The position numbers and the translations under genes are program-made. Below the pieces are notes generated by a model that had not been told where the DNA came from, ran no database searches, and saw nothing but the letters and a program-made list of their open reading frames with translations. Shown piece by piece: positions 34,320-43,332 of a stretch of DNA of 64,000 nt (its first letter is position 1; each line of letters opens with the position of its first letter). The stretch is taken from positions 124,001-188,000 of the forward strand of contig JARACJ010000001.1 in the NCBI GenBank assembly GCA_028767165.1, given 5' to 3'. This DNA comes from Proteobacteria bacterium DTSAM18. Lineage in GTDB: Bacteria > Myxococcota_A > UBA796 > GCA-2862545.

Positions 34320-36883
34320 CAGAAGTCCACGATGGAGGGGTCGTCGTCACGGGGGCTGTCAGGGAGGAGCACGCCGAAGTCGTCGCCCTCGTACAGGCCC
34401 ACGTAGGTCTGGTAGGTGGCGCTCACGCTGCGGACGTACCGGCGGGTCTCCTTGAGGGGGATGTGCTCGACCCAGGCATCGATGGGCATGTCGAACCCGG
34501 TGGCCTTGGTCCACGCCGAGACGTTGTGGGGGCCCGCGTTGTAGGCCGCCACGGCCAGCGGGAACGCGCCGTCGAAGCGTTCCATGAGCAGGCCGAGGTA
34601 GGTGATGCCGTAGCGGACGGCGAGCTCGGGGTCGTGCAGGTCGGCCGTGGTGAAGTCGTGGTCCTGGGTGAGCGCCGCCAGCAGGTTGCCCGTGCGGGGC
34701 ATGATCTGCATCGGACCCAGCGCGCCCACGCGGGAGACGGCGCCGGCATCGTACAGGGACTCCACGCGCATGAGGCCCAGCACCAGGTAGGGATCGACGT
34801 CGTGCTCCCGGGCATGGGGCCAGACGGTGCTCGCGTGGGCGAGAGGCAGCTCCAGCTTGCGGACCTCCCGCTGTTGTTCAGGGGTGTCGACATAGCGGTG
34901 CAGGCCCCACGCGTGGCGGGAGGCGTGGTGGTGGTCGCGGGCGGCGAAGAACAGCTGCCGCCAGTGGGAGATCTTCATCTCCCGATCGACCGCGCGCGCC
35001 TGGGGCACGCCCGCGCGGACCTCCTCCTGCCAGCGCTCGAACCACCGGGCCATGCTCGGGCCGGACAGATCGTGCAGCCCCGCCTCGGCGAGTGCCACGA
35101 CGGAGTGCAGCTCGGGCCAGGTGTCGCCCCAGGTCTCCGCGAAGTCCCGAAGTGCCTCCAGGGAGGCCTCCGGCTGGTGGAAGATGCACGTGGGGTAGCC
35201 CGCAGGGGGCTTGTCGACGTCGAGCCGGGTCTCGATGCTCGATCCGGCCGGGGTGTCGAGGGTGGAGGCGCGCAGGTAGGGCCAGGACGCGCCCACCGCC
35301 AGGGTGTCCGCGCGGGGCGCCTCGAGGCTCAGCCCATAGCCGTGACCTCCCTGGGTGGACAGCGGGCTGGAGGACAGGGGCTGGGGAGTGCCCCGCAGGG
35401 AGGGCCAGCGACCTTCACGTCGGAACGGTGCGACCGCGGGCAGATCGACACCGAGCTGGCGCACCAGCAGGGCATACCAGCTGTCGGGGTCGTTCTTCAG
35501 GATCCACGCCCGGTCGAGCACGGCCGCGGAGGGATCGGTGGCTGCGGTGGCCAGCGATCGCCAGTAGCGCGCCTCGGTCTGAAGGGCGCTGTCGGACTCG
35601 ATGAGGTCGGTCAGGGAACGCAGGGCCTTGCTCGTGTGACCCGCCATCAAGTGGGCGAAGGCGGCGTAGAACCGGTGGCTCGATGCTCGGGACGAACGGC
35701 CCTCGCCGAGGTCCTCCAGCAGCGCCGCGGCCCACTCGTAGCTGCCCGCGAGCAGGGCCTCCCGCGCGATGTCCTCCTGACCCTTCTGCCACCGACGGGT
35801 CTGGCCGTGCTTCTCGAGTCCAAGCTGGATCCACCGCAGGGCGGTCTGGTGGTGACCGGCGCGTGCGTAGGCGCGCCAGGCCTGCCAGGCATCCTCGGGG
35901 TTGGGATCGGCTTCGTGACGGGAGGCGTACTCGTCGGCGAGCTGCTTGAACCGGTGGGTGCGCCAGGCGAACGTGGTGGTCTGCTGGCGGATCCAGTCCT
36001 GCAGCGCCGGGTCGTCGGCGGCGGATGCCTTCAGCCGCTCGAAGGCGGCCCAGGCTTCGTTCTTCCGCCGGCTGTCCCTCAGGCTCACGGCTCGGGCCTT
36101 GCGGGTCTGCAGGGTGCGGGGGGAGCTGGCCGCGGGCTCGCCGGCCTCCGCGAGGGTCTTCAGGAGGGCATCGGCCATCTGACCCACCACGGGGGAGCGG
36201 TGGTAGGTGGACAGGACGCTGAGCTGGCGTGCAGCACCGTGGGGGTCGTCGAGCACCTGACGGTGGGCGAGGCTGAGCATCACCTGTTCCTTCAGGGTGC
36301 TGCCTTCCTGGATCTCGTCCCACTCCTGCGCGAAGTCGAGGGCCTCCTCACGGTGACCGAGCTCGGCGTGGGCCTGGGCCATCAGCCGGTAGCACTGGTC
36401 GGCGTAGGGGCTCTTCTTCCACTCGAGCTGGTAGGTGTCGCAGGCGTGGAGTGCCGCCTCGGCCAGGCCTGCCTGCAGGAGCTGCTCCGCACGGAACCAT
36501 CCGGCGTGGACCTGCAGGGGCTCATGGTGGGCCATCGCCCGGGTGAACGCCTCCGCTGCCAGCTGGTGGCGGCCGCTCTCGCGGTGCAGCCACCCGAGAA
36601 CCATCTGGGCGGTGCCGGCCACCGCGGCATCCTCGGAGCCGGACAGCCCGTCGGCCAGGGTGAGCGCCAGGCCCTTGTCGCCCTGGGCCATGGCCTGGCG
36701 CAGGGGCGCGAGCCCACCCGCCAGCAAGGTGGAAGGGGCGTACCTGTGGCCGGAGACCTGCCAACGCGATTCAGGCGACGGCAGTCGGCCATGATCCTGT
36801 GTGGCGGGCATGCCGGCAGGATCGGGCACGGCTGCCGCGGGAGCGGCCAGAAGCGCGAAGAGGAACGGAAGGGTACGCAGCAC
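34319..36883 (-). CDS. Soluble lytic transglycosylase, Slt70-type
   Basis: The product is 854 residues. A signal peptide (MLRTLPFLFALLAAPAAA) is followed by about 600 residues of helical superhelix of TPR type. The C-terminal SLT domain (about 690-830) has the catalytic Glu in LGLMRVESLYD, then GALGPMQIMP and AVAAYNAGPHNV. It cleaves murein between MurNAc and GlcNAc. I start it at the GTG at 36883 because GGAG lies 8 bases upstream; the ATG at 36910 overlaps the TACAAT box, which would then be untranscribed, and gives a longer N-terminus. It is translationally coupled to the cytochrome gene. Longer than E. coli Slt70 (about 620 mature residues). Confidence 0.9.
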   Translation of the reverse strand: MLRTLPFLFALLAAPAAAVPDPAGMPATQDHGRLPSPESRWQVSGHRYAPSTLLAGGLAPLRQAMAQGDKGLALTLADGLSGSEDAAVAGTAQMVLGWLHRESGRHQLAAEAFTRAMAHHEPLQVHAGWFRAEQLLQAGLAEAALHACDTYQLEWKKSPYADQCYRLMAQAHAELGHREEALDFAQEWDEIQEGSTLKEQVMLSLAHRQVLDDPHGAARQLSVLSTYHRSPVVGQMADALLKTLAEAGEPAASSPRTLQTRKARAVSLRDSRRKNEAWAAFERLKASAADDPALQDWIRQQTTTFAWRTHRFKQLADEYASRHEADPNPEDAWQAWRAYARAGHHQTALRWIQLGLEKHGQTRRWQKGQEDIAREALLAGSYEWAAALLEDLGEGRSSRASSHRFYAAFAHLMAGHTSKALRSLTDLIESDSALQTEARYWRSLATAATDPSAAVLDRAWILKNDPDSWYALLVRQLGVDLPAVAPFRREGRWPSLRGTPQPLSSSPLSTQGGHGYGLSLEAPRADTLAVGASWPYLRASTLDTPAGSSIETRLDVDKPPAGYPTCIFHQPEASLEALRDFAETWGDTWPELHSVVALAEAGLHDLSGPSMARWFERWQEEVRAGVPQARAVDREMKISHWRQLFFAARDHHHASRHAWGLHRYVDTPEQQREVRKLELPLAHASTVWPHAREHDVDPYLVLGLMRVESLYDAGAVSRVGALGPMQIMPRTGNLLAALTQDHDFTTADLHDPELAVRYGITYLGLLMERFDGAFPLAVAAYNAGPHNVSAWTKATGFDMPIDAWVEHIPLKETRRYVRSVSATYQTYVGLYEGDDFGVLLPDSPRDDDPSIVDF

Positions 36884-36908
36884 GCCGGAACTCCGGAAGT
36901 CGGTGGCC

Positions 36909-36914
36909 ATTGTA
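36909..36914 (-). promoter_or_regulatory. Candidate -10 box TACAAT of the transglycosylase-cytochrome operon
   Basis: On the minus strand the bases read GGTACAATGGCC. Transcription would start about 17 bases before the GTG at 36883. No clear -35 hexamer. It matches boxes at 2122 and 47157. Confidence 0.4.
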
Positions 36915-37045
36915 CCTCGGTGAGGTGGGAGATCCACCTGCGACCCGGGTGACGAAGAGCCTGTTTCCCGGCTCATCGAACCAAAGGGAGATATGTGTGC
37001 AGTGGATCCACCAGGGGGTTCGCCCGGCCTGTGACCGATGGGATC

Positions 37046-37074
37046 TTGCACCCGTCGGCCATCCCCGTTAATGC
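37046..37074 (+). promoter_or_regulatory. Promoter of rpmB
   Basis: TTGCAC, 17 bases, then TAATGC, about 80 bases before the rpmB start. The remainder of 36915-37152 holds no gene that I can support. Confidence 0.5.
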
Positions 37075-37152
37075 CGGTCGTCCAACCGGAACCTGATCTC
37101 GGTGTGCGGCCAGAGGTCCGGGATATCCGAATCACTTCTCGAGGAAAATCCC

Positions 37153-37389
37153 ATGGCTCGTAAGTGCGTTATGACCGGAAAGCGGCCGAACGTGGCCAAC
37201 AAGGTCTCCCACTCCAACATCAAGACCAAGAAGCGTCAGCTTCCCAACGTCCACACCAAGCGCTTCTGGTGGGCCGAGGGCGACCGTTTCGTCTCCCTGA
37301 AGGTCTCCACCTCCGCCATGCGCACCATCGACAAGAAGGGCCTGCAGGCCTTCGCCGATGAGGTGGGCCTGGATCTCAGCAAGTTCTGA
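37153..37389 (+). CDS. rpmB: 50S ribosomal protein L28
   Basis: The product is 78 residues. The opening MARKCVMTGKRPNVANKVSHSN and the later KRFWWAEGDRFVSLKVSTSAMRTIDKKGL are L28 signatures. It is the E. coli-like form with no CxxC zinc pair. The ATG at 37153 has GAGGAAA 6-9 bases upstream; an in-frame start at 37102 would add 17 residues without family match. The gene is monocistronic, with its own promoter and terminator; rpmG (L33), often its partner, is not here. Confidence 0.96.
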   Translation: MARKCVMTGKRPNVANKVSHSNIKTKKRQLPNVHTKRFWWAEGDRFVSLKVSTSAMRTIDKKGLQAFADEVGLDLSKF

Positions 37390-37426
37390 GTCCAGCACCG
37401 TTCGGGGCAAGCCCCGCAACACCATG

Positions 37427-37452
37427 AAGGGCACCGAGTGATCGGTGCCCTT
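37427..37452 (+). terminator. Terminator of rpmB
   Basis: AAGGGCACCGA pairs perfectly with TCGGTGCCCTT around GTGA, followed by CGTGTTCTT. A smaller GGGGC-AA-GCCCC hairpin lies just upstream at 37404. Confidence 0.85.
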
Positions 37453-37537
37453 CGTGTTCTTGGATGCCCGTGTGTCGCGCATACGGGATGTGGCGGATGC
37501 GCCCACTGGCCGACGCTGCGTGTGGCGCGCTCGGGGC

Positions 37538-37750
37538 CTACAGCTTGAAGTCGATGATGACCGAGCCCCGGTTCGGCTTGTCGTTGTCGCCCTCGTTGGG
37601 GCGGGAGCCGCCGGGACCCTGATGCCGGTTGGACGTGCCGGGGCGTTGGGGCAGCTCGGGGCGCGGTTGCTCGATCCGCAACGGAAGGGGGGCGCGCTCG
37701 CGTTCTTCGCGCTCCTTCCTGATTCTGTTGATGATGAAGCTGTCGAGCAT
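37538..37750 (-). CDS. Small conserved-looking protein, unknown function
   Basis: The product is 70 residues: an N-terminal MLDSFIINRIRKERE, a Pro-rich middle, and a C-terminal VIIDFKL. Short proteins that start with a MLD/MID-FII helix and a basic run and end in a V-I-I-D-F type strand are, in my recollection, common in Myxococcota genomes without known function. CGGAG precedes the ATG. Codon use is like that of its neighbours. It follows the DUF2520 gene by 92 bases on the same strand. Confidence 0.6.
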   Translation of the reverse strand: MLDSFIINRIRKEREERERAPLPLRIEQPRPELPQRPGTSNRHQGPGGSRPNEGDNDKPNRGSVIIDFKL

Positions 37751-37842
37751 GTGGACTCCGTGGTTCCTGCCGGGAACCTATGCACCACTATCGGCCGGGA
37801 CAATGGCATCCGCAACAGCAATTGGGGCCGGTGGGCAAGGGT

Positions 37843-38577
37843 TCACGTGGATGGTGGCTCCTGGGAGAGGAATCGTCGCGCCTGGTCTACCTGATCGTCG
37901 TACCATCCCAGCAGGTGTTTCAGTCCGGCCTGGCTGAGGGCATCCCGATGGGCATCCAGGGTGCGTTGATCTCCTCGAGCGATGGGCCCGGTGAGGGCGG
38001 CGGCGACTCCTTGGGTGGCGTTGTGGATGGATTCGGTGGCGATGGGCACGAGCATGGAGGAGGCCTCCTCCTGATCGACACCCGCCGCCACGAGAGCTTC
38101 CGCGGCGATGCCCATGAGAACGGTCGCGAAGTTCCCGGCCATGACGGCCGCGGCATGGTAGAGCCGCCGATCCCCCGGCACCTCGACCGCTCTCAGACCC
38201 AGGATTCCGGCCAGCTCACGGGCCATCCGGAGGCCTTCCGGGGTGCCTGCCACCGCCGCGGGTACGCCCTGCAGATCGGGCATGCCGACCTCCGGACCGG
38301 GGAAGGTCATGAGCGGATGGAGGCTGCCGTGCCGCTCCAGGTGCTGCAGGGGGGTGAGATCCGTGGCGCCGGAGGTATGCAGGACCACCGGTCCCCCGGG
38401 ATCGAGACCGCGGGCCACATCCGCAATGGCGGTGTCCGGTACGGTGAGCACGATGACGTCCGTGTGGGAGCCTACGGTGTTGCCCCGCTGGAGGAGGGCC
38501 GTATCGTGGCCAGCTTCGCGAAGGAGGATGTCGAGGGAGCGGCCGAGACGGCCGGCGCCGATGAGCGTGACGTGCAT
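37843..38577 (-). CDS. Rossmann-fold/DUF2520 NAD(P)-dependent oxidoreductase-like protein
   Basis: The product is 244 residues and cytoplasmic. The N-terminal NAD(P)-binding motif is GAGRLGRSL (about 7-15), then VIVLTVPDTAI and LHTSGA. The C-terminal half (about 125-240, YHAAAVMAGNFATVLMG) matches the helical DUF2520 domain. The family is related to pyrroline-5-carboxylate reductase (ProC) and to ketopantoate reductase, and its substrates are mostly unknown. The ATG at 38577 opens the Rossmann fold; a longer reading to 38637 adds residues with no family match. Divergent from rbfA. Confidence 0.85.
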   Translation of the reverse strand: MHVTLIGAGRLGRSLDILLREAGHDTALLQRGNTVGSHTDVIVLTVPDTAIADVARGLDPGGPVVLHTSGATDLTPLQHLERHGSLHPLMTFPGPEVGMPDLQGVPAAVAGTPEGLRMARELAGILGLRAVEVPGDRRLYHAAAVMAGNFATVLMGIAAEALVAAGVDQEEASSMLVPIATESIHNATQGVAAALTGPIARGDQRTLDAHRDALSQAGLKHLLGWYDDQVDQARRFLSQEPPST

Positions 38578-38620
38578 GGGGGACCTTCGATCGGAGGGCG
38601 CGTTGTGGGCCAGCCCGACA

Positions 38621-38649
38621 TTGACGAGGACAGGCATACCGCCTACCTA
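38621..38649 (+). promoter_or_regulatory. Promoter of rbfA-truB
   Basis: TTGACG, 17 bases, then TACCTA, 48 bases before the rbfA start, in the divergent region with the DUF2520 gene. Confidence 0.45.
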
Positions 38650-38696
38650 GCCGGGACGTCATCCCATGGGCTCGCCAGGTGCGAGTGGAGGTCTTC

Positions 38697-39062
38697 ATGG
38701 CAGGCTATCGCGCACAACGTGTCGCGGAAATGATCCACAAGGAGCTCGCCCAGCGACTTCGCCTGGAGATCAAGGATCCCGAGCTGACCCCCATCTCGAT
38801 CACCCACGTCGAGGTGAGCCGGGACCTCGGTCGGGCGAAGGTGCACTTCATGTCCCTGGGCGGCGGCGAGGTCACCGATTCGCTGCGGGGCGCCCTCGAC
38901 CGTGCGGGCAAGCGCCTGCGTGGTCCCATCGGCCGCGCCCTCCGGCTCCGCACGGCACCCGAGCTCGTCTTCGTGGAAGACAAGCACACCCACGAGGCCG
39001 TCCGCCTCACCTCCCTGTTGAGCCAGCTCGAGCAGGAAGGCACGGAGGAGGGCGAGGAGTGA
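38697..39062 (+). CDS. rbfA: Ribosome-binding factor A
   Basis: The product is 121 residues. RbfA helps mature the 16S rRNA 5' end in the 30S subunit. The KH-type fold shows RAQRVAEMIHKELAQRL, LTPISITHVEVSRDLGRAKVHF and PELVFVEDK. GGAGG lies 5 bases before the ATG at 38697. Its stop overlaps the truB start (GTGA). The usual upstream genes nusA and infB are absent here; the gene starts its own transcript. Confidence 0.94.
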   Translation: MAGYRAQRVAEMIHKELAQRLRLEIKDPELTPISITHVEVSRDLGRAKVHFMSLGGGEVTDSLRGALDRAGKRLRGPIGRALRLRTAPELVFVEDKHTHEAVRLTSLLSQLEQEGTEEGEE

Positions 39063-40030
39063 ACCCGAGCTTCCTCGTCATCGACAAGCCGGCCGGCGTC
39101 ACCAGCCACGACGTGGTGGGCACGTTCCGGGCCGTCACGGGCATCCGCAAGGTCGGCCACACGGGCACGCTCGATCCGTTCGCCACGGGCGTGCTCGTGC
39201 TCGCGATCGGACAGGCGACCCGCCTCATCGAGTTCCTGGACGAGCGCAGCAAGGTCTACGAGGCCACGCTGAAGCTCGGCCAGGAGACCGACACCGGCGA
39301 TCTCGAGGGAGAGGTCGTGGGCACGTCGGAGGTGCCTGCGCTCGACGTGCAGGGCGTGCAGGCGGCCATGGATGCCCTCACGGGCCCCCAGCTGCAGCGT
39401 CCCCACGCCTACAGCGCCGTGAAGGTGCAGGGCAAGCCGTTGTACTGGTATGCGAGGCAGGGCATCGCCGTGCAGGTGGAGCCGCGCCCCATCGAGGTGT
39501 TCGACTGGCGTGCCGACCGCGTGGAGGGCGACGAGGTCTCCATGACCGTCGACTGCTCCCGTGGAACCTACGTGCGTGTCCTCGGCGAGGATCTGGCGCG
39601 CTCCCTGGGCACGCTGGGCCACCTCACCACGCTTCGGCGCCTGAGCTCCGGTGGTTTCGACCTGTCCAAGGCGGTCACCATGCAGCACCTGTCGGAGCTG
39701 GTGGCCGCCGAGCCCGGCCACGACTGGCACAAGGTCCTGATGACCCGCGGCCGTCATGTGGAGCGGGTGCCCTGGAACAGCCGCGACGGCGTCCGGGAGG
39801 CGCTGGCGCCTCACTTCATCGGCCTGTCCGAGGCGCTGGGTCACCTGGCCACCGTCCAGGTGCCCGAGAGCGACATCAAGCGGATCCGGTCCGGTGCACG
39901 TCCTCCTCTTCCGAGCGGCGCCGAGGTGGGGGACCGCTTCGGCGTGCTGTGCGGAGAGGAGTGGCTCGCGGTGGCCGAAGTGCGGGAGCCGGGCGCCGCT
40001 CGCATCGTCAAGGGCATCGCGCCCGCGTGA
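39059..40030 (+). CDS. truB: tRNA pseudouridine-55 synthase
   Basis: The product is 323 residues. The enzyme makes pseudouridine 55 in the T loop of tRNAs. The motifs are DKPAGVTSHDVV at the start, the catalytic Asp in HTGTLDPFATGVL, then RPHAYSAVKVQGKPLYWYARQG and SRGTYVRVLGEDL. The C-terminus carries a PUA-like domain. The start GTG overlaps the rbfA stop by four bases, so the two are translationally coupled. Complete. Confidence 0.95.
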   Translation: MNPSFLVIDKPAGVTSHDVVGTFRAVTGIRKVGHTGTLDPFATGVLVLAIGQATRLIEFLDERSKVYEATLKLGQETDTGDLEGEVVGTSEVPALDVQGVQAAMDALTGPQLQRPHAYSAVKVQGKPLYWYARQGIAVQVEPRPIEVFDWRADRVEGDEVSMTVDCSRGTYVRVLGEDLARSLGTLGHLTTLRRLSSGGFDLSKAVTMQHLSELVAAEPGHDWHKVLMTRGRHVERVPWNSRDGVREALAPHFIGLSEALGHLATVQVPESDIKRIRSGARPPLPSGAEVGDRFGVLCGEEWLAVAEVREPGAARIVKGIAPA

Positions 40031-40133
40031 CCCGGGCGATGACGACGTTGCCTTGACGAGCGGCCCATATCGGGTGAAGTGCGCCTGGGACTTTGTATGG
40101 TCCCATCCACATCCCAGCCGGTCGTGAGGGTGT

Positions 40134-40152
40134 TCGGGCTCGCCAGGCCCGA
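40134..40152 (+). promoter_or_regulatory. Possible rpsO leader hairpin
   Basis: TCGGGC pairs with GCCCGA around a 7-base loop, 36 bases before rpsO. rpsO messages are autoregulated by S15 in many bacteria through leader structures, so this may be part of such a site; the evidence is only the pairing. Confidence 0.25.
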
Positions 40153-40187
40153 CCGTCTCTCGGATACGGCACCAAAGGAAGGAACAC

Positions 40188-40457
40188 ATGGCACTGACGA
40201 ACACCGACAAGGCTGCGATCGTCGCAGAGTACGCCACCGCAGACGGCGACACCGGCTCCCCCGAGGTCCAGGTCGCACTGCTCACGGCTCGCATCCGCTA
40301 CCTCACCGAGCACTTCCGCACCCACCACAAGGATCACTCCTCCCGTCGTGGTCTGCTGAAGCTGGTCGGTCAGCGTCGCCGCCTTCTCAAGTACGTCAAG
40401 GCTCAGGACGAAGCTCGCTACAAGTCGCTCATCAAGCGACTGGGCCTGCGCCGCTGA
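40188..40457 (+). CDS. rpsO: 30S ribosomal protein S15
   Basis: The product is 89 residues, exactly the usual length. The signatures [36 protein letters not shown] and [12 protein letters not shown] are intact. AAGGAAGG precedes the ATG. S15 is a primary binder of 16S rRNA. Followed by a hairpin and then pnp, the common rpsO-pnp order. Confidence 0.97.
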   Translation: MALTNTDKAAIVAEYATADGDTGSPEVQVALLTARIRYLTEHFRTHHKDHSSRRGLLKLVGQRRRLLKYVKAQDEARYKSLIKRLGLRR

Positions 40458-40463
40458 GTTTGC

Positions 40464-40494
40464 AGGACGGTGTCGGGATCCCCGGCGCCGTCCT
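40464..40494 (+). terminator. Hairpin terminator between rpsO and pnp
   Basis: AGGACGG pairs with CCGTCCT, and CGGG pairs with CCCG inside, followed by CGTCGTTT. Some readthrough into pnp would be expected, as in other bacteria with this gene order. Confidence 0.65.
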
Positions 40495-40585
40495 CGTCGT
40501 TTGGGGCCCTTGCATGTGCGAGGGTCCCTGATCTTTTCAACCTGCGAATCCATCTGCACCAAGGCGGTGCCTCTTCACGCTCCTT

Positions 40586-40618
40586 CGTTGGCCGAGCAGT
40601 CCGGCTGCTCGTTCAACG
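40586..40618 (+). promoter_or_regulatory. pnp leader stem-loop
   Basis: A two-part stem: CGTTG/CAACG outside, and GAGCAG/CTGCTC inside around TCCGG, with 3-base bulges, about 80 bases before pnp. In E. coli the pnp leader has a long stem cut by RNase III and then destabilised by PNPase itself; this may be an equivalent. Confidence 0.45.
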
Positions 40619-40697
40619 TGGGTCCGTGAAGGCCTTCCCCGGTGTTGCCAAGGTGGATCGGTTCGCACACGGGGCAAGAGCCCCAAGGATTGAATCC

Positions 40698-42803
40698 ATG
40701 AACATCGTGACCAAGTCCGTCCAGGTGGGCGACAAGACCATCACCCTCGAGACCGGCAAGCTCGCCAAGCAGGCATCCGGCTCCGTCGTGGTGCGTTCCG
40801 GCGACTCCGCCGTCCTCGTCACCGCCGTCGTCGGCGGCCCTGCCCGCTTCGACTTCCTGCCCCTCACGGTCGACTACCTCGACAAGACCGGCGCAGCTGG
40901 CAAGATCCCCGGTGGCTTCCTCAAGCGCGAGGGCCGCTCCGGTGAGCGCGAGATCCTCATCGCCCGCCTGATCGACCGCCCGATCCGCCCCCTGTTCCCC
41001 AAGCACTTCCGCCGCGAGATGCAGGTCATCGCCACCGTCCTGTCCTACGACAAGGACCACGAGACCGACATCCTGGCCCAGATCGGCGCCTCCGCCGCCC
41101 TGTCCCTGTCCGATGCCCCCATGTCCGAGCCCATCGGCGGCGTGCGCATCGTGAAGATCGGTGACGAGTGGATCCTGTCCCCCTCCAAGGACCAGGAGCA
41201 CGAGTCCGAGGTCAACCTCGTGGTGTCCGGCACCGCCGAGGCCATCACCATGGTCGAGGGCGGCGGCAAGGAGTGCGCAGAGGCCGACATCCTCGACGCC
41301 CTCGACATCGCCCACGAGGCCATCCGCAACATCATCGCGGTGATCAACGAGCTGCAGGCCGAGGCCGGCAAGGCCAAGATCGAGGTGGAGCCCGCCCACG
41401 AGCTCAACGCCGACGTCGTCGCCTTCGTGAACGAGCACGGCCTCGAGCCCCTCAAGACCGCTCTCGCCACCCCCGAGAAGCACGCTCGCAAGGCTGCCAT
41501 GAAGGCCGCCCGCGACGCCGTCATCGCCCAGCTCCTCGAGGGCAAGGCCGAGGACGAGATCGAGACTCTCACCTCCGACGCCAAGGGTGCCTGGGACAAG
41601 CTCCTGCGCCACCACATGCGCTCCACGGTCATCGCCACCGGCACCCGCCTCGACGGCCGTGCCACCGACGAGATCCGTCACATCTGGACCGAGGCCGGCA
41701 TCGCGCCCCGCGCCCACGGTTCCGCCGTCTTCACCCGCGGCGAGACCCAGGGTTTCGTCACGGCTGCCCTCGGCACCGAGATGGACGCCCAGATCATGGA
41801 TCTGCCCAGCGGCCGCACCGATCGCACCTTCATGCTGACCTACAACTTCCCGCCCTACTGCACCGGCGAGGCACGCATGCTTCGCGGTCCCAAGCGGCGT
41901 GAGGTCGGTCACGGCGCCCTGGCCCGTCGCGGTCTCCTCCCGGTGCTCCCCACCAAGGAAGAGTTCCCCTACGTGCTGCGCTGCACCTCCGAGATCATGG
42001 AGTCCAACGGATCCTCCTCGATGGCCACCGTCTGTGCCTCCTCCATGGCCCTGATGGACGCCGGCGTGCCCCTGAAGGCCGCCGTGGCCGGCATCGCCAT
42101 GGGTCTCATCAAGGAAGGCGACGACTTCGCGGTCATCAGCGACATCCTCGGTGACGAGGATGCCCTCGGCGACATGGACTTCAAGGTCACCGGCACCGAG
42201 AACGGCATCACCGCCTTCCAGATGGACACCAAGATCTCCGGCGTCTCCCGCGAGATCATGTCCAAGGCCCTCGAGCAGGCTCGCCAGGGTCGTCTGCACA
42301 TCCTCGGTGAGATGGGCAAGACCCTCGCCACCCACCGCGACGACCTGTCTCCCCACGCGCCCCGCATCACCACCCTGCACATCAAGACCGACAAGATCCG
42401 CGATCTCATCGGTCCTGGCGGCAAGGTGATCCGCGGCATTCAGGAGAACTGCGGCGTGCGCGTCACCGTCGACGACTCCGGCAAGGTCGACGTGGCCTCC
42501 TCCGACTCCGCGGCCACCGAGAAGGCCATCGCCATGATCCGCGAGATCACCCAGGAAGCCGAGATCGGCGCCCTGTACCTCGGCGTGGTCAAGCGCATCG
42601 TCGACTTCGGCGCCTTCGTCGAGATCTTCCCCGGCACCGACGGCCTCATCCACATCTCCCACCTGGCCCAGGGTCGCGTCGACAAGGTTCGCGACATCCT
42701 GTCCGAGGGTGATGAGGTCCTGGTCCGCGTGATCGACATCGATCGCTCCGGCAAGATCCGCCTGTCCCGCAAGGAGGCCCTCGAGGCCGCCGGCGGTGTG
42801 TGA
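40698..42803 (+). CDS. pnp: Polyribonucleotide nucleotidyltransferase (PNPase)
   Basis: The product is 701 residues. PNPase degrades RNA 3'-5' with phosphate. Two RNase PH domains (about 5-140 and 310-545), the linking helical domain, a KH domain ([19 protein letters not shown], about 570) and an S1 domain ([20 protein letters not shown], about 620-690) are all present. The GGGKE, FKRREGRSGE-type ([12 protein letters not shown]) and MGLI motifs of the active core are visible. AAGGA precedes the ATG at 40698. The dut gene follows after 7 bases. Confidence 0.97.
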   Translation: MNIVTKSVQVGDKTITLETGKLAKQASGSVVVRSGDSAVLVTAVVGGPARFDFLPLTVDYLDKTGAAGKIPGGFLKREGRSGEREILIARLIDRPIRPLFPKHFRREMQVIATVLSYDKDHETDILAQIGASAALSLSDAPMSEPIGGVRIVKIGDEWILSPSKDQEHESEVNLVVSGTAEAITMVEGGGKECAEADILDALDIAHEAIRNIIAVINELQAEAGKAKIEVEPAHELNADVVAFVNEHGLEPLKTALATPEKHARKAAMKAARDAVIAQLLEGKAEDEIETLTSDAKGAWDKLLRHHMRSTVIATGTRLDGRATDEIRHIWTEAGIAPRAHGSAVFTRGETQGFVTAALGTEMDAQIMDLPSGRTDRTFMLTYNFPPYCTGEARMLRGPKRREVGHGALARRGLLPVLPTKEEFPYVLRCTSEIMESNGSSSMATVCASSMALMDAGVPLKAAVAGIAMGLIKEGDDFAVISDILGDEDALGDMDFKVTGTENGITAFQMDTKISGVSREIMSKALEQARQGRLHILGEMGKTLATHRDDLSPHAPRITTLHIKTDKIRDLIGPGGKVIRGIQENCGVRVTVDDSGKVDVASSDSAATEKAIAMIREITQEAEIGALYLGVVKRIVDFGAFVEIFPGTDGLIHISHLAQGRVDKVRDILSEGDEVLVRVIDIDRSGKIRLSRKEALEAAGGV

Positions 42804-42810
42804 GGTAGCG

Positions 42811-43272
42811 TTGAACCACGCGAACTCCCAGGTGGTCGTCGAGGTCAAGGTCCTGCCCCATGGGCAGGGCCTGCCTCTGCCCCACTACGCCACGCCGCTC
42901 AGCGCAGGTTGCGACCTGCGCGCGGCGGTCGATGCACCCGTCCTGGTGCAGCCGGGAGAGCGGGTCCTCGTGCCCACGGGCATGGCCATCGCCTTGCCCG
43001 CGGGTTTCGAAGCCCAGGTCCGTCCGCGTTCCGGGCTGGCCATCCGTCAGGGCATCACCGTCCTGAACTCCCCGGGCACCGTCGACGCCGACTACCGCGG
43101 CGAGGTCAAGGTGGCGCTCATCCACCACGGCCACGAGCCTTTCACCATCGAGCGCGGCGACCGCATCGCCCAGATGGTGGTGGCCCCGGTGCACCAGGTG
43201 CAGTGGTCCTCTGTCTCCGAGCTGTCCGACACCGAACGCGGAAGCGGCGGGTTCGGCAGCACCGGCGTCTGA
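42811..43272 (+). CDS. dut: dUTP diphosphatase
   Basis: The product is 153 residues from the TTG at 42811. All five trimeric dUTPase motifs are present: [35 protein letters not shown] and [10 protein letters not shown]. The enzyme converts dUTP to dUMP and keeps uracil out of DNA. GAGG 6 bases before TTG decides this start; a GTG at 42796 would overlap pnp and add five residues. It is tightly linked to pnp, an order seen in other deltaproteobacteria. Confidence 0.95.
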   Translation: MNHANSQVVVEVKVLPHGQGLPLPHYATPLSAGCDLRAAVDAPVLVQPGERVLVPTGMAIALPAGFEAQVRPRSGLAIRQGITVLNSPGTVDADYRGEVKVALIHHGHEPFTIERGDRIAQMVVAPVHQVQWSSVSELSDTERGSGGFGSTGV

Positions 43273-43332
43273 TTCAACATCGGTCTCGGGGGCGCGGTCG
43301 CGTCGTCCGGGGCACTTCTGTGAAGGTCGACC

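Noticed and set aside
34196-36952. 918-codon plus-strand frame opposite the lytic transglycosylase
   Set aside because: Shadow frame. The minus strand has the SLT domain and signal peptide.
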